From Ignavibacteria bacterium UBA2360 (GTDB taxonomy: Bacteria > Bacteroidota > Ignavibacteria > Tepidaquicellales > OLB5), in NCBI GenBank assembly GCA_002344125.1, contig DDTQ01000008.1:73877-128976 (forward strand): a DNA stretch of 55,100 bases, read 5' to 3'. This document shows positions 1 to 8,447 of the stretch, piece by piece (positions within the stretch are counted from its first letter, which is position 1; every line of letters starts with the position of its first letter). Made by a program: the position numbers and the translations under genes. The notes under the pieces are model-generated. The model searched no databases, had not been told where the DNA came from, and saw only the letters and a list, made by a program, of their open reading frames with translations.

Positions 1-115
1 CCCTTTGGGAGAGGGGCTGGGGGGTGAGGTTCTTAAAGTATTTTTAAATAAAGCATATAATTTACCCCACCTTGCCCCCCTCTCCCTTTGGGAGAGGGGC
101 TGGGGGGTGAGGGTC
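1..115. repeat. Two copies of a G-rich palindromic interspersed repeat
   Basis: Two nearly identical blocks (1-30 and 82-112) carry the core GGGAGAGGGGCTGGGGGGTG, the second preceded by its complementary arm CCCCTCTCCC. The same family recurs at 32470-32520, 38963-39020 and three times at 54850-55100. The block is high in G and C within otherwise AT-rich DNA and behaves like a REP/MITE-type element. The second copy places GGAGAGGGG 7 bases before an in-frame GTG at 107, so it may supply the start of the next gene. Confidence 0.75.
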
Positions 116-580
116 ATAAAAGCAAATATTATCAAACCTGCAAACAAATTCTTTTCCATAACCACCACCACCCCGCAGCAAAGCAGGAAGACGATCTATA
201 TTCTCCTATTGCTTATGGCACTTGGTTTGGTGAATGTTTACTTCGCTCCGCTCAAATCATTTCTGAATGAGGTCACCGGAGTTGAAAGTGTCAACGGCTG
301 CCCGCTGTTGACCTTCACGGGCATTCCATGCCCGTTCTGCGGAACCGGAAGAGTGTTTTCCTGTATCACCGATCTTCATTTTGCCGAAAGCTTTTATTAC
401 AATCCCCTGGGTTTGATTTTCTATATCATCTTTGGTTTCTTTTTCTTCACTATCCTTTTTCTTGCCTTATTGAAAAAGAAAATTACACTCAAAAAGCCTG
501 CGCTTAAATTGTGGTATATACCTGTATTATTCCTCGTTTTAATGTGGATTTTGAACATTTTGTACGGGCATCACCACTGA
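107..580 (+). CDS. DUF2752 family small membrane protein
   Basis: A small membrane protein of about 157 residues. The DUF2752 hallmark is present: GIPCPFCGTGRVF, followed by a short polar stretch and a hydrophobic helix. Three hydrophobic segments are visible (TIYILLLLMALGLV, NPLGLIFYIIFGFFFF, LWYIPVLFLVLMW). Family members are inner-membrane proteins of unknown role, and the CPxCGxxR motif suggests metal or thiol chemistry. The reading frame is open to the window edge, but the codons before 107 lie inside two interspersed repeats, so I place the start at GTG 107, which has a GGAGAGGGG stretch upstream. An internal ATG start near the first helix is an alternative. It stands alone, with a promoter-like element for the next gene just downstream. 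Confidence 0.65.
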   Translation: MRVIKANIIKPANKFFSITTTTPQQSRKTIYILLLLMALGLVNVYFAPLKSFLNEVTGVESVNGCPLLTFTGIPCPFCGTGRVFSCITDLHFAESFYYNPLGLIFYIIFGFFFFTILFLALLKKKITLKKPALKLWYIPVLFLVLMWILNILYGHHH

Positions 581-599
581 ACTGTCACTTGTCATTAAA

Positions 600-630
600 T
601 TGAAAAGACCCTATATTTTAGCTATATTTG
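600..630 (+). promoter_or_regulatory. Bacteroidota-type promoter for fsa
   Basis: TTG at 600-602 is followed after 20 bases by TATATTTG at 623-630. This matches the Bacteroidota sigma-ABfr pattern (TTTG or TTG near -33, TAnnTTTG near -7). The coding start lies 32 bases downstream with AAAGGA at 649-654 as ribosome binding site. It is a pattern match only. Confidence 0.55.
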
Positions 631-661
631 TAGATAATCAAATAATTTAAAGGAATTTCTT

Positions 662-1309
662 ATGAAAATATTCATTGATACGGCTAATTTAAACGAAATT
701 AAAGAAGCAGCAAGTTTTGGCATTTTAGATGGCGTTACAACAAACCCCTCATTAATGGCTAAAGAAGGACACAAAGATGTCCGCAAAACATATGAAGAAA
801 TCTGTAAAGTGGTCAGCGGTCCTGTTAGCGCTGAAGTAGTTTCCACTGATTATGAAGGAATAATAAAAGAAGGCAGAGAGCTTTCAAAAATTGCTCCCAA
901 TATTTACGTTAAGGTTCCTTTAATAACAGAAGGACTGAAAGCCGTAAAAACATTCGCTGATGAAGGTATCCGCACAAATGTTACTTTATGTTTCTCGCCT
1001 TCGCAAGCTGTACTTGCCGCTAAAGCGGGAGCTACTATTATAAGTCCGTTTATCGGCAGACTTGATGATATCTCTCAGGATGGAATGCAGCTTATCGAGC
1101 AGATAGTGCAGATCTACGGAAATTACGGCTATGAAACAGAAATACTTGTTGCAAGCGTTCGCCACCCGATGCACTTTGTGGATTCATGCATGCTCGGCGC
1201 GGATATTTGCACCATCCCGTTCAATGTTATCAAGCAGCTTGTTAAGCACCCGTTGACGGATCTGGGGCTTGAAAAATTCCTTGCTGACTGGAAAAAGAAC
1301 CAGGGATAA
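662..1309 (+). CDS. fsa: Transaldolase / fructose-6-phosphate aldolase family
   Basis: A 215-residue cytoplasmic TIM-barrel aldolase of the short transaldolase (FSA/TalC) subfamily, which is about 215-220 residues long. It transfers or cleaves a dihydroxyacetone unit in the non-oxidative pentose phosphate pathway. The N-terminal MKIFIDTANLNEI and DGVTTNPSL (about residues 24-32) are diagnostic, and the Schiff-base lysine is K84 in YVKVPLI. The start at ATG 662 has AAAGGA 7 bases upstream. It heads a plus-strand run; a hicA gene begins 12 bases after its stop. Sequence alone does not tell transaldolase from FSA activity. Confidence 0.93.
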   Translation: MKIFIDTANLNEIKEAASFGILDGVTTNPSLMAKEGHKDVRKTYEEICKVVSGPVSAEVVSTDYEGIIKEGRELSKIAPNIYVKVPLITEGLKAVKTFADEGIRTNVTLCFSPSQAVLAAKAGATIISPFIGRLDDISQDGMQLIEQIVQIYGNYGYETEILVASVRHPMHFVDSCMLGADICTIPFNVIKQLVKHPLTDLGLEKFLADWKKNQG

Positions 1310-1321
1310 GATTTTTTATAA

Positions 1322-1507
1322 GTGAAAGTAAAGGAAATTATTAAACTGGTTGAAAAAGATGGTTGGTTTGTTGTCCGGATTAAGGGTAGCCACAGACAAT
1401 TTCATCATAACAGTAAAAAAGGGACAGTAACGATTGCCGGAAAACCAAGTGTCGATATGAACCCAAAAACATTAAATAGTATTTTAAAACAAGCAGGTTT
1501 AAAATGA
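1322..1507 (+). CDS. hicA: HicA toxin (mRNA interferase)
   Basis: A 61-residue protein of the HicA family, a double-stranded-RNA-binding-like fold that cleaves mRNA. The N-terminal lysine-rich helix, the GW turn (DGWFVVRIKGSH) and the catalytic-type histidine H24 in KGSHRQF are present, and it ends with the typical ILKQAGL helix. The start is GTG at 1322, 12 bases after fsa. Its stop overlaps the hicB start by 4 bases (ATGA), so translation is coupled. The order is hicA then hicB, opposite to the two other pairs in this window. It looks intact. Confidence 0.9.
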   Translation: MKVKEIIKLVEKDGWFVVRIKGSHRQFHHNSKKGTVTIAGKPSVDMNPKTLNSILKQAGLK

Positions 1508-1776
1508 GAGTGAAGTATCTATACATCATTGAACAGGGCAAAAACAATTACAGCGCATATGTTCCTGATCTTCCTGGATGTGCAGCCGCTGGTAAAACAA
1601 AGGCTGAAACAGAGAAGTTGATTAAAGAAGCTATTGAATTTCATATTGAAGGTATGATACTTAATGGCGAAAAGATTCCTGTTCCTACGACAATGAAATC
1701 GGGATATTTCAGTATTAAACCCGCTGTAAAATCTACTTCAAAGAATAAACAAACAAGAAAGAGAATCACAGTTTAA
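1504..1776 (+). CDS. hicB: HicB-type antitoxin
   Basis: A 90-residue HicB-family antitoxin paired with the hicA just upstream. It shows the partial RNase-H-like fold pattern: a first beta strand (YLYIIEQG), YSAYVPDLPGCAAAGKT, then the helix TEKLIKEAIEFHIEGM. The C-terminus is a basic Ser/Lys/Arg-rich tail (residues 72-90) rather than a clear ribbon-helix-helix or HTH domain, so DNA binding and autoregulation are uncertain. gcvT begins 2 bases after its stop, so the cassette sits in the middle of a housekeeping transcription unit. Confidence 0.88.
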   Translation: MRVKYLYIIEQGKNNYSAYVPDLPGCAAAGKTKAETEKLIKEAIEFHIEGMILNGEKIPVPTTMKSGYFSIKPAVKSTSKNKQTRKRITV

Positions 1777-1778
1777 CT

Positions 1779-2873
1779 TTGGCTAAACAAACAGCTTTTT
1801 ACGATCTTCACAAAGCATATAATGCTAAAATAGTCGATTTCGCCGGCTTTGAAATGCCTGTACAATACGAGGGCATCATAGCCGAGCACATGGCAGTTCG
1901 CAACTCCGTTGGTGTATTTGATGTTTCTCATATGGGCGAGTTCTTCGTTAAAGGTAAAGACGCTCTCGCTTTTATTCAGAAATGCACTACCAACGACGCT
2001 TCAAAGCTTACACCCGGCAAAGTGCAGTATTCAGCAATGTGTTATGCTGATGGCGGCGTGGTTGATGACCTGCTCGTCTATTGCTTCGGTGAATACTTCA
2101 TGCTGGTGGTGAATGCATCTAATATAGAAAAAGATTTCAACTGGCTTCAGTCAAACATAAACGGATTTGATGTTGAGCTTACCAACCGCAGCGATGATTT
2201 TTCGCTGCTGGCAGTTCAGGGTAAAAACGCAATTAACACCCTGCAGAAACTCACTGATACCGAACTTGCCCCCATGAAATATTATACCTTCGCCGAAGGT
2301 AAAATTGCAGGTGTTGATGCGATAATTTCAAGGACAGGTTACACCGGCGAAGCCATTGGATTTGAAATATACATTCCATCTGATAAAGAAACATCAGAAA
2401 AAATATGGAAAGAAATTTTCAATGCGGGTGAGGAGTTTAACATAAAACCTATCGGTCTCGGCGCGCGTGATACCCTTAGACTCGAAGCGGGATATTGCCT
2501 GTACGGCAACGATATAGATAAAACCACCAATACCATTGAAGCCGGGCTTGGCTGGATAACTAAACCCAAAAAAGGAGATTTCAACGGTAAAACAAAAGTC
2601 GATTCAGAACTCGCTAACGGCTCCGCAAGAAAGCTATGCGGATTTATTGTAAACGGCAGGCTTGTTGCCCGCCATGGTTACGAAATTTATGATAACAATA
2701 CAAAAATTGGGCACGTTACAAGCGGAAGCATGTCGCCCTGCCTTAACAAAAATATCGGGCTTGGATATGTGGAAACAAAATTTTCCGCGCCCGGAACAAA
2801 AATCAAAATTAAAGTAAGAAACGATTTTATTGATGCAGAAGTCGTGAAAATACCATTCGTAGGAAAGGAATAA
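1779..2873 (+). CDS. gcvT: Aminomethyltransferase, glycine cleavage T-protein
   Basis: A 364-residue T-protein of the glycine cleavage system. It moves the methylene group from the lipoylated H-protein to tetrahydrofolate and releases ammonia. Length and motifs match the family: DFAGFEMPVQY and DVSHMGEF near the N-terminus, SRTGYTGEAIGFEIY in the middle, GLGARDTLRLEAG with GNDID for folate binding, and a C-terminal barrel domain with ending GLGYV and PFVGK. The start is TTG at 1779, 2 bases after the hicB stop. No other glycine-cleavage gene (gcvH, gcvP) is in the window. It is followed 15 bases later by comB. Confidence 0.96.
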   Translation: MAKQTAFYDLHKAYNAKIVDFAGFEMPVQYEGIIAEHMAVRNSVGVFDVSHMGEFFVKGKDALAFIQKCTTNDASKLTPGKVQYSAMCYADGGVVDDLLVYCFGEYFMLVVNASNIEKDFNWLQSNINGFDVELTNRSDDFSLLAVQGKNAINTLQKLTDTELAPMKYYTFAEGKIAGVDAIISRTGYTGEAIGFEIYIPSDKETSEKIWKEIFNAGEEFNIKPIGLGARDTLRLEAGYCLYGNDIDKTTNTIEAGLGWITKPKKGDFNGKTKVDSELANGSARKLCGFIVNGRLVARHGYEIYDNNTKIGHVTSGSMSPCLNKNIGLGYVETKFSAPGTKIKIKVRNDFIDAEVVKIPFVGKE

Positions 2874-2888
2874 CGAAGTAAATATTTG

Positions 2889-3713
2889 ATGGATATATCA
2901 GAACAAACCAATATGGAAACAAAACCCCTTAAGATAAGCTTGTATTTTGCGCATGATTATGTTGAATCAGAGCTTGTTCTAAAAGATAAAAACGTGGTTG
3001 TTATAGATGTGTTAAGAACATCCACTACCATGATAACCGGACTTTCTAACGGAGCCAAAGAGATCATACCCACCGATAGCATCGCTTCGGCGGGTATGAT
3101 AGGCCGAAACTCCGAAGGTCAGGCGCTGCTTTGCGGTGAAAAGAACGCCAAAATTATTCAGGGCTTCAACCTTGGCAATTCAATTAAAGAGTACAGCGAA
3201 GAAACCGTTAAGGGAAAAATTCTTGTGTTCCACAGTACCAACGGCACTCCATCCCTCATTAAATCCAAGTTCGCGCACAACTGCGTTGTGCTGGGATTTG
3301 TAAATATGGAACGTGTTGCCAATTATTTGCTTGAGCTTAACGAGGATTTCATTATTCTTTGCGCAGGCACAAACGGCGAATTTTCACTGGAAGATACTGT
3401 GTGCGGCGGCATGCTTGTAAGCAGGCTTAAAAAACTCGCCGGCAGGGGTAAATATGTGCTCACTGATTCTTCACGCGGAGCTTCAAAGCTGTACTCCGCT
3501 TATAAAAATGATATCCTTAAAATGCTGAATGATTCAGAACACGGAAAGTTCCTTGTATCTCTTGGGTTTAGCGATGATCTTGCCGCATGCGCTGATGTTG
3601 ATAAATATAATATACTCCCTGTTTTAAGGAACGGTGTGATTAAATCTATCGAAGCGTTTGCTTCTGATCCCAAGCTCACAATGAAAAAAGTCAATCAAAA
3701 AACTGCCGGTTAA
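2889..3713 (+). CDS. comB: 2-phosphosulfolactate phosphatase family (ComB)
   Basis: About 274 residues of the ComB family, which hydrolyses 2-phosphosulfolactate to sulfolactate; it was first described in methanogen coenzyme M synthesis and is widespread in bacteria. Family signatures are visible: VVVIDVLRTSTTM, GLSNGAKEIIP, LLCGEKNAK, GNSIKEY, VFHSTNGTP, ILCAGTNGEFSLEDTVCGG and SDDLAACADVD. ATG 2889 is preceded directly by an in-frame TTG, and an internal ATG at 2913 is possible. No other coenzyme M gene is nearby, so the substrate in this organism may differ. Confidence 0.88.
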   Translation: MDISEQTNMETKPLKISLYFAHDYVESELVLKDKNVVVIDVLRTSTTMITGLSNGAKEIIPTDSIASAGMIGRNSEGQALLCGEKNAKIIQGFNLGNSIKEYSEETVKGKILVFHSTNGTPSLIKSKFAHNCVVLGFVNMERVANYLLELNEDFIILCAGTNGEFSLEDTVCGGMLVSRLKKLAGRGKYVLTDSSRGASKLYSAYKNDILKMLNDSEHGKFLVSLGFSDDLAACADVDKYNILPVLRNGVIKSIEAFASDPKLTMKKVNQKTAG

Positions 3714-3757
3714 GATCTCGTAATTCACGTTTTAATAAAATATAAAGGTCAAATAAT

Positions 3758-6310
3758 ATCAGCAGATTAAAGGATAAAAAAACTTCCCCAGGCAGAGAGC
3801 CCCGCGGAAGCTCTCGCGGCACTTCAAAAAAATTTGAAGAAGGGCTGCCTATATCCAATAAGAAGCAGATCCTCGGGTTTTTCCTCATTCTCTTCAGCGT
3901 GCTTATTGTGTTAAGTATAGTTTCCTACTCAGCCGCTGATGAAACCCGCCTGGAATCATTGAGCGTAACTGAACTCTTCAAAAAAGAAAATCAATCTTCC
4001 AATTTTACAACTTCAAACTGGCTTGGAATAATTGGTGTTGTAATTTCCGGATTTTTTGTAAGAGCAACATTTGGTTACTTTTCACTGATCATTCCCGCAT
4101 TACTTATCATTTTTGGCGTACAAATGATGCGCAAGCGCAGCCTGCTTGGTATGCTGCAGCTTTCTGTGTACCTGCTTTTCCTTATGATATTCTCCTCAGC
4201 GCTGTTCGGAATGTTCAGAACTACACTTGGAGTCGATAAGATTCCTTACACGTTCGTAGGCACTAGCGGTGAATACTTTTCTTCTATATTTTATCTGCTT
4301 TTGGGAACACTGGGAAGCTACATTCTGCTTTTGGGTCTCGTTGGGGGACTCATCTTCCTGCTAATTGACCGCGATATCGCAAAATCATTTGCGCGGCTTA
4401 AGCTGCTGTATGAATCTTTCCGCGAAAAATTCCGCGCCTCCATCGCTGAAATGAAAGAAAGGAAAGAAGCGGAGCTTGAACGTGATTCCAAACGCGAGCT
4501 TATCCGCAATGAGCGCGAGAAGATTGTAAGATCAAAGAAGACCGGCAAACCGGCCGGTGATACAGGCGTTATAGATGATGAACCCATAATTAAAGATACC
4601 AAGATAAACCGCCCCGTTGATAATGAAATGATCGTTGAGCCTAAACCCAAAGTTAAAACGCCCGTTAAGGAAGATATTTCCACTGACCTGCCCCTTGAAG
4701 TTGAAAAAGCTATCCCCGATCTGCCGGATGGTGAAGTTATCCCGCCCGTTAAAGTCTCAAATAAAAGGCCGCAGATAGGTGATGTTATCCCCGATGAGCC
4801 CGCAGAGGAAACAGTTTTCCCGGTGGAATTACTCGAAGATTACAAACTGCCAACACTTGACCTGCTTGATGAACCGCTAAAGGAAGAGCTTGATGTTATA
4901 AGTGATGATGAGCTTAAAGAAAACGGCAGGCTGCTGCAGGCGAAGCTGTTGAACTTTGGCGTTAAAATAGAAAAAGTTATCGCAACCCCCGGGCCTGTTG
5001 TTACATTATACGAACTTGTTCCTGCCGAAGATGTTAAGCTTAGCCGAATCGAAAGCCTGCAGGATGATATTGCCCTTGCCATGAAGGCAAAAGGAATCAG
5101 GATGATAATACCTATCCCCGGCAAAGGTACCGTTGGAGTTGAAATTCCGAATCATAACCCGATTATTGTAAAAATACGCAGCGTAGTTGGTTCAAAGAAG
5201 TTTGCGGAATCAACACATGCGCTGCCAATTGCGCTTGGCAAAACAATTTCAGGGGATGTGTTTGTTGATGACCTGGCTAAAATGCCGCATTTACTTGTTG
5301 CCGGTTCCACCGGCTCAGGCAAAAGCGTTGGTATAAACGTAATTGTAACAAGCCTGTTATACAAGCTGCACCCAACTGATCTTAAATTCATACTCATCGA
5401 TCCCAAAAAGATAGAGCTTAATTTATACGATCAGCTTAAAAATCACTACCTCGCTGTATCAAAAGATTACGCTGAAAAGATTATTACAATTCCGCAGAAT
5501 GCGGTGCTTGCGCTTAAAGGTTTGGAAATTGAAATGGAAAAACGTTACGAACGGCTTGCAAACGCTACCGTACGTAACATTGCTGACTATAACAAAAAAT
5601 TCAAAGATGGCAGACTGAAAGATGATGAAAACATTAAGCACGGCAAGATGCCCTATATTATTGTTATCATTGATGAGCTTGCTGATCTTATGATTACCGC
5701 TTCAAAGGAAGTTGAAGAGCCTATTGCAAGGCTTGCGCAGCTTGCCCGAGCCGTTGGAATACATTTAATACTTGCTACACAAAGACCCTCGGTTGATGTC
5801 ATTACCGGTGTTATTAAAGCCAACTTCCCGGCAAGGATCGCCTTCCTTGTGAATTCAAAGGTTGATTCCCGCACAATACTTGATATGAACGGGGCGGAAA
5901 CATTGCTTGGCAAAGGTGATATGCTCTACACTCCGCCCGGTGTAGGTAAGCCTATAAGGATACAGAGTCCTTTTATTACAAGCGAAGAAGTTGAAAAAGT
6001 TGCTGAGTTTGTTGGCAAACAAAAGGGATTCAGCCGCAATTACGAGCTTCCATCTGTGAACCAGAAAAAAAAGAAAGCTTACGAGGAAAGTTATGAAAGA
6101 GACGACCTGTTTGAAGAAGCAGCAAGAATTATTGTGCGTTACCAGCAGGGATCAGTTTCTTTGCTTCAGCGCAAATTAAAGATTGGCTACGCCCGCGCTG
6201 CGCGCATAGTGGATGAGCTTGAAAATGCCAATGTTGTCGGCCCCTTCGACGGCTCCAAAGCCAGGGAAGTCCTTGTAGAAACCGAAGCCCAGCTTGAGCA
6301 GTTGATATAA
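3758..6310 (+). CDS. ftsK: DNA translocase FtsK/SpoIIIE
   Basis: A DNA translocase that pumps chromosome ends through the division septum and activates XerCD recombination. Order: N-terminal membrane domain of about 4 helices (first helix ILGFFLILFSVLIVLSIV), a charged linker rich in Glu, Lys and Pro (nucleotides about 4440-4880), the motor domain with Walker A GSTGSGKS (5303-5326) and Walker B VIIDELADL, then the C-terminal gamma winged-helix (from DDLFEEAARIIV, about 6097). The frame opens at 3746 but contains no ATG, GTG or TTG before GTG 3899, which would remove most of helix 1. I therefore place the start at an ATC (3758) behind AAAGG at 3744-3748. The exact start is inference; the gene identity is secure. 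Confidence 0.92.
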   Translation: MSRLKDKKTSPGREPRGSSRGTSKKFEEGLPISNKKQILGFFLILFSVLIVLSIVSYSAADETRLESLSVTELFKKENQSSNFTTSNWLGIIGVVISGFFVRATFGYFSLIIPALLIIFGVQMMRKRSLLGMLQLSVYLLFLMIFSSALFGMFRTTLGVDKIPYTFVGTSGEYFSSIFYLLLGTLGSYILLLGLVGGLIFLLIDRDIAKSFARLKLLYESFREKFRASIAEMKERKEAELERDSKRELIRNEREKIVRSKKTGKPAGDTGVIDDEPIIKDTKINRPVDNEMIVEPKPKVKTPVKEDISTDLPLEVEKAIPDLPDGEVIPPVKVSNKRPQIGDVIPDEPAEETVFPVELLEDYKLPTLDLLDEPLKEELDVISDDELKENGRLLQAKLLNFGVKIEKVIATPGPVVTLYELVPAEDVKLSRIESLQDDIALAMKAKGIRMIIPIPGKGTVGVEIPNHNPIIVKIRSVVGSKKFAESTHALPIALGKTISGDVFVDDLAKMPHLLVAGSTGSGKSVGINVIVTSLLYKLHPTDLKFILIDPKKIELNLYDQLKNHYLAVSKDYAEKIITIPQNAVLALKGLEIEMEKRYERLANATVRNIADYNKKFKDGRLKDDENIKHGKMPYIIVIIDELADLMITASKEVEEPIARLAQLARAVGIHLILATQRPSVDVITGVIKANFPARIAFLVNSKVDSRTILDMNGAETLLGKGDMLYTPPGVGKPIRIQSPFITSEEVEKVAEFVGKQKGFSRNYELPSVNQKKKKAYEESYERDDLFEEAARIIVRYQQGSVSLLQRKLKIGYARAARIVDELENANVVGPFDGSKAREVLVETEAQLEQLI

Positions 6311-6392
6311 AAATAATATAGTTTCTCATATATTGCCCGCATTTCGTCATACTTCAAATTAACCCTTGACTTTTACACAATTATTCATTCAT

Positions 6393-6422
6393 TTTGTAGC
6401 GACCTGAGAAAATATATATTTA
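6393..6422 (+). promoter_or_regulatory. Possible promoter for the T9SS protein gene
   Basis: TTTG at 6393-6396 and TATATTTA at 6415-6422 are separated by 18 bases and resemble the Bacteroidota TTTG / TAnnTTTG pattern with one mismatch in the -7 box. The coding start at 6484 is about 60 bases downstream. This is a weak pattern match. Confidence 0.3.
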
Positions 6423-6483
6423 CGATAACCTATAACCACCTTTGCTTCGGTGATTAAGAGAAAACGCTTTAAAGAAAAGTAAA

Positions 6484-8148
6484 ATGAAAGAAAGAACACG
6501 ATATGTAATTCTGTTTTTGTTTTTTGCTGTTTGCTTTTTGCAAATTGCTTTTGCTCAGCAGCCTACGCAGGAGTGGGTGCAGAGGTTTACAAATGGAAGC
6601 TATGCTTCCGGTTTATCCGTTCAGTTGGACTCTTTTGGTAATGTTTATGTATTAGTATCTACTTCTATTGCAGATTCAACACAAGGCGATTATTGCGTGT
6701 TGAAATACACCAGCGGCGGAACTTTACTCTGGACATTATTTTATAACAGCCCAGGAAATCTTGGTGATGAGCCAAAAGCATTTGCAGTTACAGGCAGCGG
6801 GGATGTTTTTGTAACCGGGCAGACACGTATCAATTTTAACAGTTATATTACAACAGTAAAATTAAACTCTTCAGGAGAATTGCAATGGGCAAAGACTTTT
6901 GACAGCGGATTTCTCTCGAGCGATGCGGTTGATATTGCGCTTGATAGTGAAGGAAACATTGCGATCTGCGGAGGAACAAAAGTTACAAGCTCCCTTTCCG
7001 TTGGTTTTGTGATTAAATATAATTCTTTAGGAGATAGTTTATGGGTAAAAAGGTATAACCCTGCTCAAAAGCATAATTTTTTTGCAAATCTTGCAATTGA
7101 TAACCAGGATAACATAGTAGTTACAGGTTATTACGATTTTGACTCTAATGTAGATTACCTGATAGTTAAATATTTACCTGATGGCACTTTGGCATGGGAT
7201 GTGACTTATGACAGCCCGCAGAATTATGATGATGGAGCTATGTTTTTGGCAATTGATACGAACAGGAATATTTATACTGTTGGCACAAGTGCTGTTCCTG
7301 CTCATACCGCTAATAATATACTTGTAAAGTTAAATAGTTCCGGAGCGATACAATGGGCTAAAATTTTTACAGGTATATTAAGCGGAGAAGGAAGATGTCA
7401 ATACCCTGGTGGAATTGTGACAACACCTGATGGAAATTCGATTTACTATACTACTTTTTGCGCTAATGGTACAGGCGGCGGTGGTTATGATATTGTTACG
7501 TTGAAGTATAATTCAATAGGAGACACCCAATGGGTTAAAAGATATTGGGGAGAGGTACCTGGTACTCAAAATTATCCATCAAAAATAATTTTAGATAGTA
7601 TTAATAATGTTTATATAACAGGTTATGCATATAATTCATTGAATGGTGATGATTTTGTTACTATTAAATATTTAAATTCTGGTGTACAACAATGGGTAAT
7701 GACTTATAATGGAAATATTGTTAATGGTGGAGATTATTCTAATGATATTATGTTGAATAATAATTTTGAAATTTATTTGTCAGGTTCAAGCATGAGGCAA
7801 ACTTTTCCTTTAAGATTGGATGCTGTTACTATTAAATACTCACAGCCAATAGGCATAATTGGAGAAAGCGGAGAAGTGCCAAGTAAATATAAATTGTTTC
7901 AAAACTACCCAAATCCATTTAACTCTACCACAATGATTACTTATGCAGTGCCTGAAAAAACTTTTATAAAATTGAATATTTACGATATAACCGGCAGATT
8001 AATTAAACAGTTGGTAAATAATGAACAGACTACAGGATACTATAGTTTAGCAGAAAACCTGGAAGAACTTTCATCTGGAATATATTTATATACCCTGTTA
8101 AGTAATGACAAAATCATAAATACAAAAAAATTAATATTGGTAAAATAA
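6484..8148 (+). CDS. Secreted beta-propeller-like protein with T9SS sorting domain
   Basis: A 554-residue exported protein. A signal peptide (helix VILFLFFAVCFLQ, cleavage after AFAQ) is followed by about nine repeats of roughly 50 residues of the SBBP/beta-propeller type, each with a YxTVKLNSSGxLQWAKxF-like strand pair and a DxxGNIYVTGxT-like strand. The C-terminus carries a type A T9SS sorting domain beginning LFQNYPNPFNSTT and ending KKLILVK, which directs export across the outer membrane and surface anchoring or release. The binding target is unknown. From about 7540 the DNA becomes clearly more AT-rich than the first half, which may mean a different history for that part. Confidence 0.85.
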   Translation: MKERTRYVILFLFFAVCFLQIAFAQQPTQEWVQRFTNGSYASGLSVQLDSFGNVYVLVSTSIADSTQGDYCVLKYTSGGTLLWTLFYNSPGNLGDEPKAFAVTGSGDVFVTGQTRINFNSYITTVKLNSSGELQWAKTFDSGFLSSDAVDIALDSEGNIAICGGTKVTSSLSVGFVIKYNSLGDSLWVKRYNPAQKHNFFANLAIDNQDNIVVTGYYDFDSNVDYLIVKYLPDGTLAWDVTYDSPQNYDDGAMFLAIDTNRNIYTVGTSAVPAHTANNILVKLNSSGAIQWAKIFTGILSGEGRCQYPGGIVTTPDGNSIYYTTFCANGTGGGGYDIVTLKYNSIGDTQWVKRYWGEVPGTQNYPSKIILDSINNVYITGYAYNSLNGDDFVTIKYLNSGVQQWVMTYNGNIVNGGDYSNDIMLNNNFEIYLSGSSMRQTFPLRLDAVTIKYSQPIGIIGESGEVPSKYKLFQNYPNPFNSTTMITYAVPEKTFIKLNIYDITGRLIKQLVNNEQTTGYYSLAENLEELSSGIYLYTLLSNDKIINTKKLILVK

Positions 8149-8190
8149 TATACATTTAATGTAATTACTGAATTAAACTAAAAATAAAAA

Positions 8191-8312
8191 ATGGATAAGA
8201 AAAAATATCTTTACGTTAATTTGTTCTAGTTTAGTTTTTACGCTTTATTTTTTGGCATAAATATTACAGCACAGGATCTTGATGGCGATATTAACAGCAT
8301 TAGAGAAAATTG
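8191..8312 (+). pseudogene. Remnant of an exported-protein gene (signal peptide only)
   Basis: An ATG at 8191 begins a frame that reads MDKKKYLYVNLF, then TAG (8227-8229), then FSFYALFFGINITAQDLDGD. Read through the stop it is a classic signal peptide with a TAQ/D cleavage site. The frame runs straight into the hairpin repeats at 8313 and is lost. It looks like the 5' end of a secreted-protein gene cut off by the REP/transposase element. The basis is the translated pattern only. Confidence 0.4.
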
Positions 8313-8416
8313 CACCCCCGTTGTTGGTGCCTGACTGTTTAAGCAGTTTGCCAGACTGCGCCCGCAGTTCACCAACAACAAAATTCACCCCCGTTGTTGG
8401 TCTTGTGACCAACAAC
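8313..8416. repeat. Two left-hand hairpin repeats next to the RAYT gene
   Basis: Two copies of CACCCCCGTTGTTGGT. In the first, GTTGTTGGTG (8320-8329) pairs with CACCAACAAC (8370-8379) across a 40-base insert. In the second, GTTGTTGGTC (8393-8402) pairs with GACCAACAAC (8407-8416) across the loop TTGT. The inverted form of the second copy lies at 9005-9035, on the other side of the transposase gene. Confidence 0.85.
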
Positions 8417-8447
8417 AATTATATTTGTAAAATTAACTTAAAATTTC

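Noticed and set aside
5..106. Longer N-terminus of the DUF2752 protein starting at TTG 5
   Set aside because: These codons are interspersed repeat sequence, not protein-like, and no homologue pattern is visible.
1322..1776. HicAB pair as a mobile element with terminal repeats
   Set aside because: No inverted or direct repeats flank any of the three cassettes.
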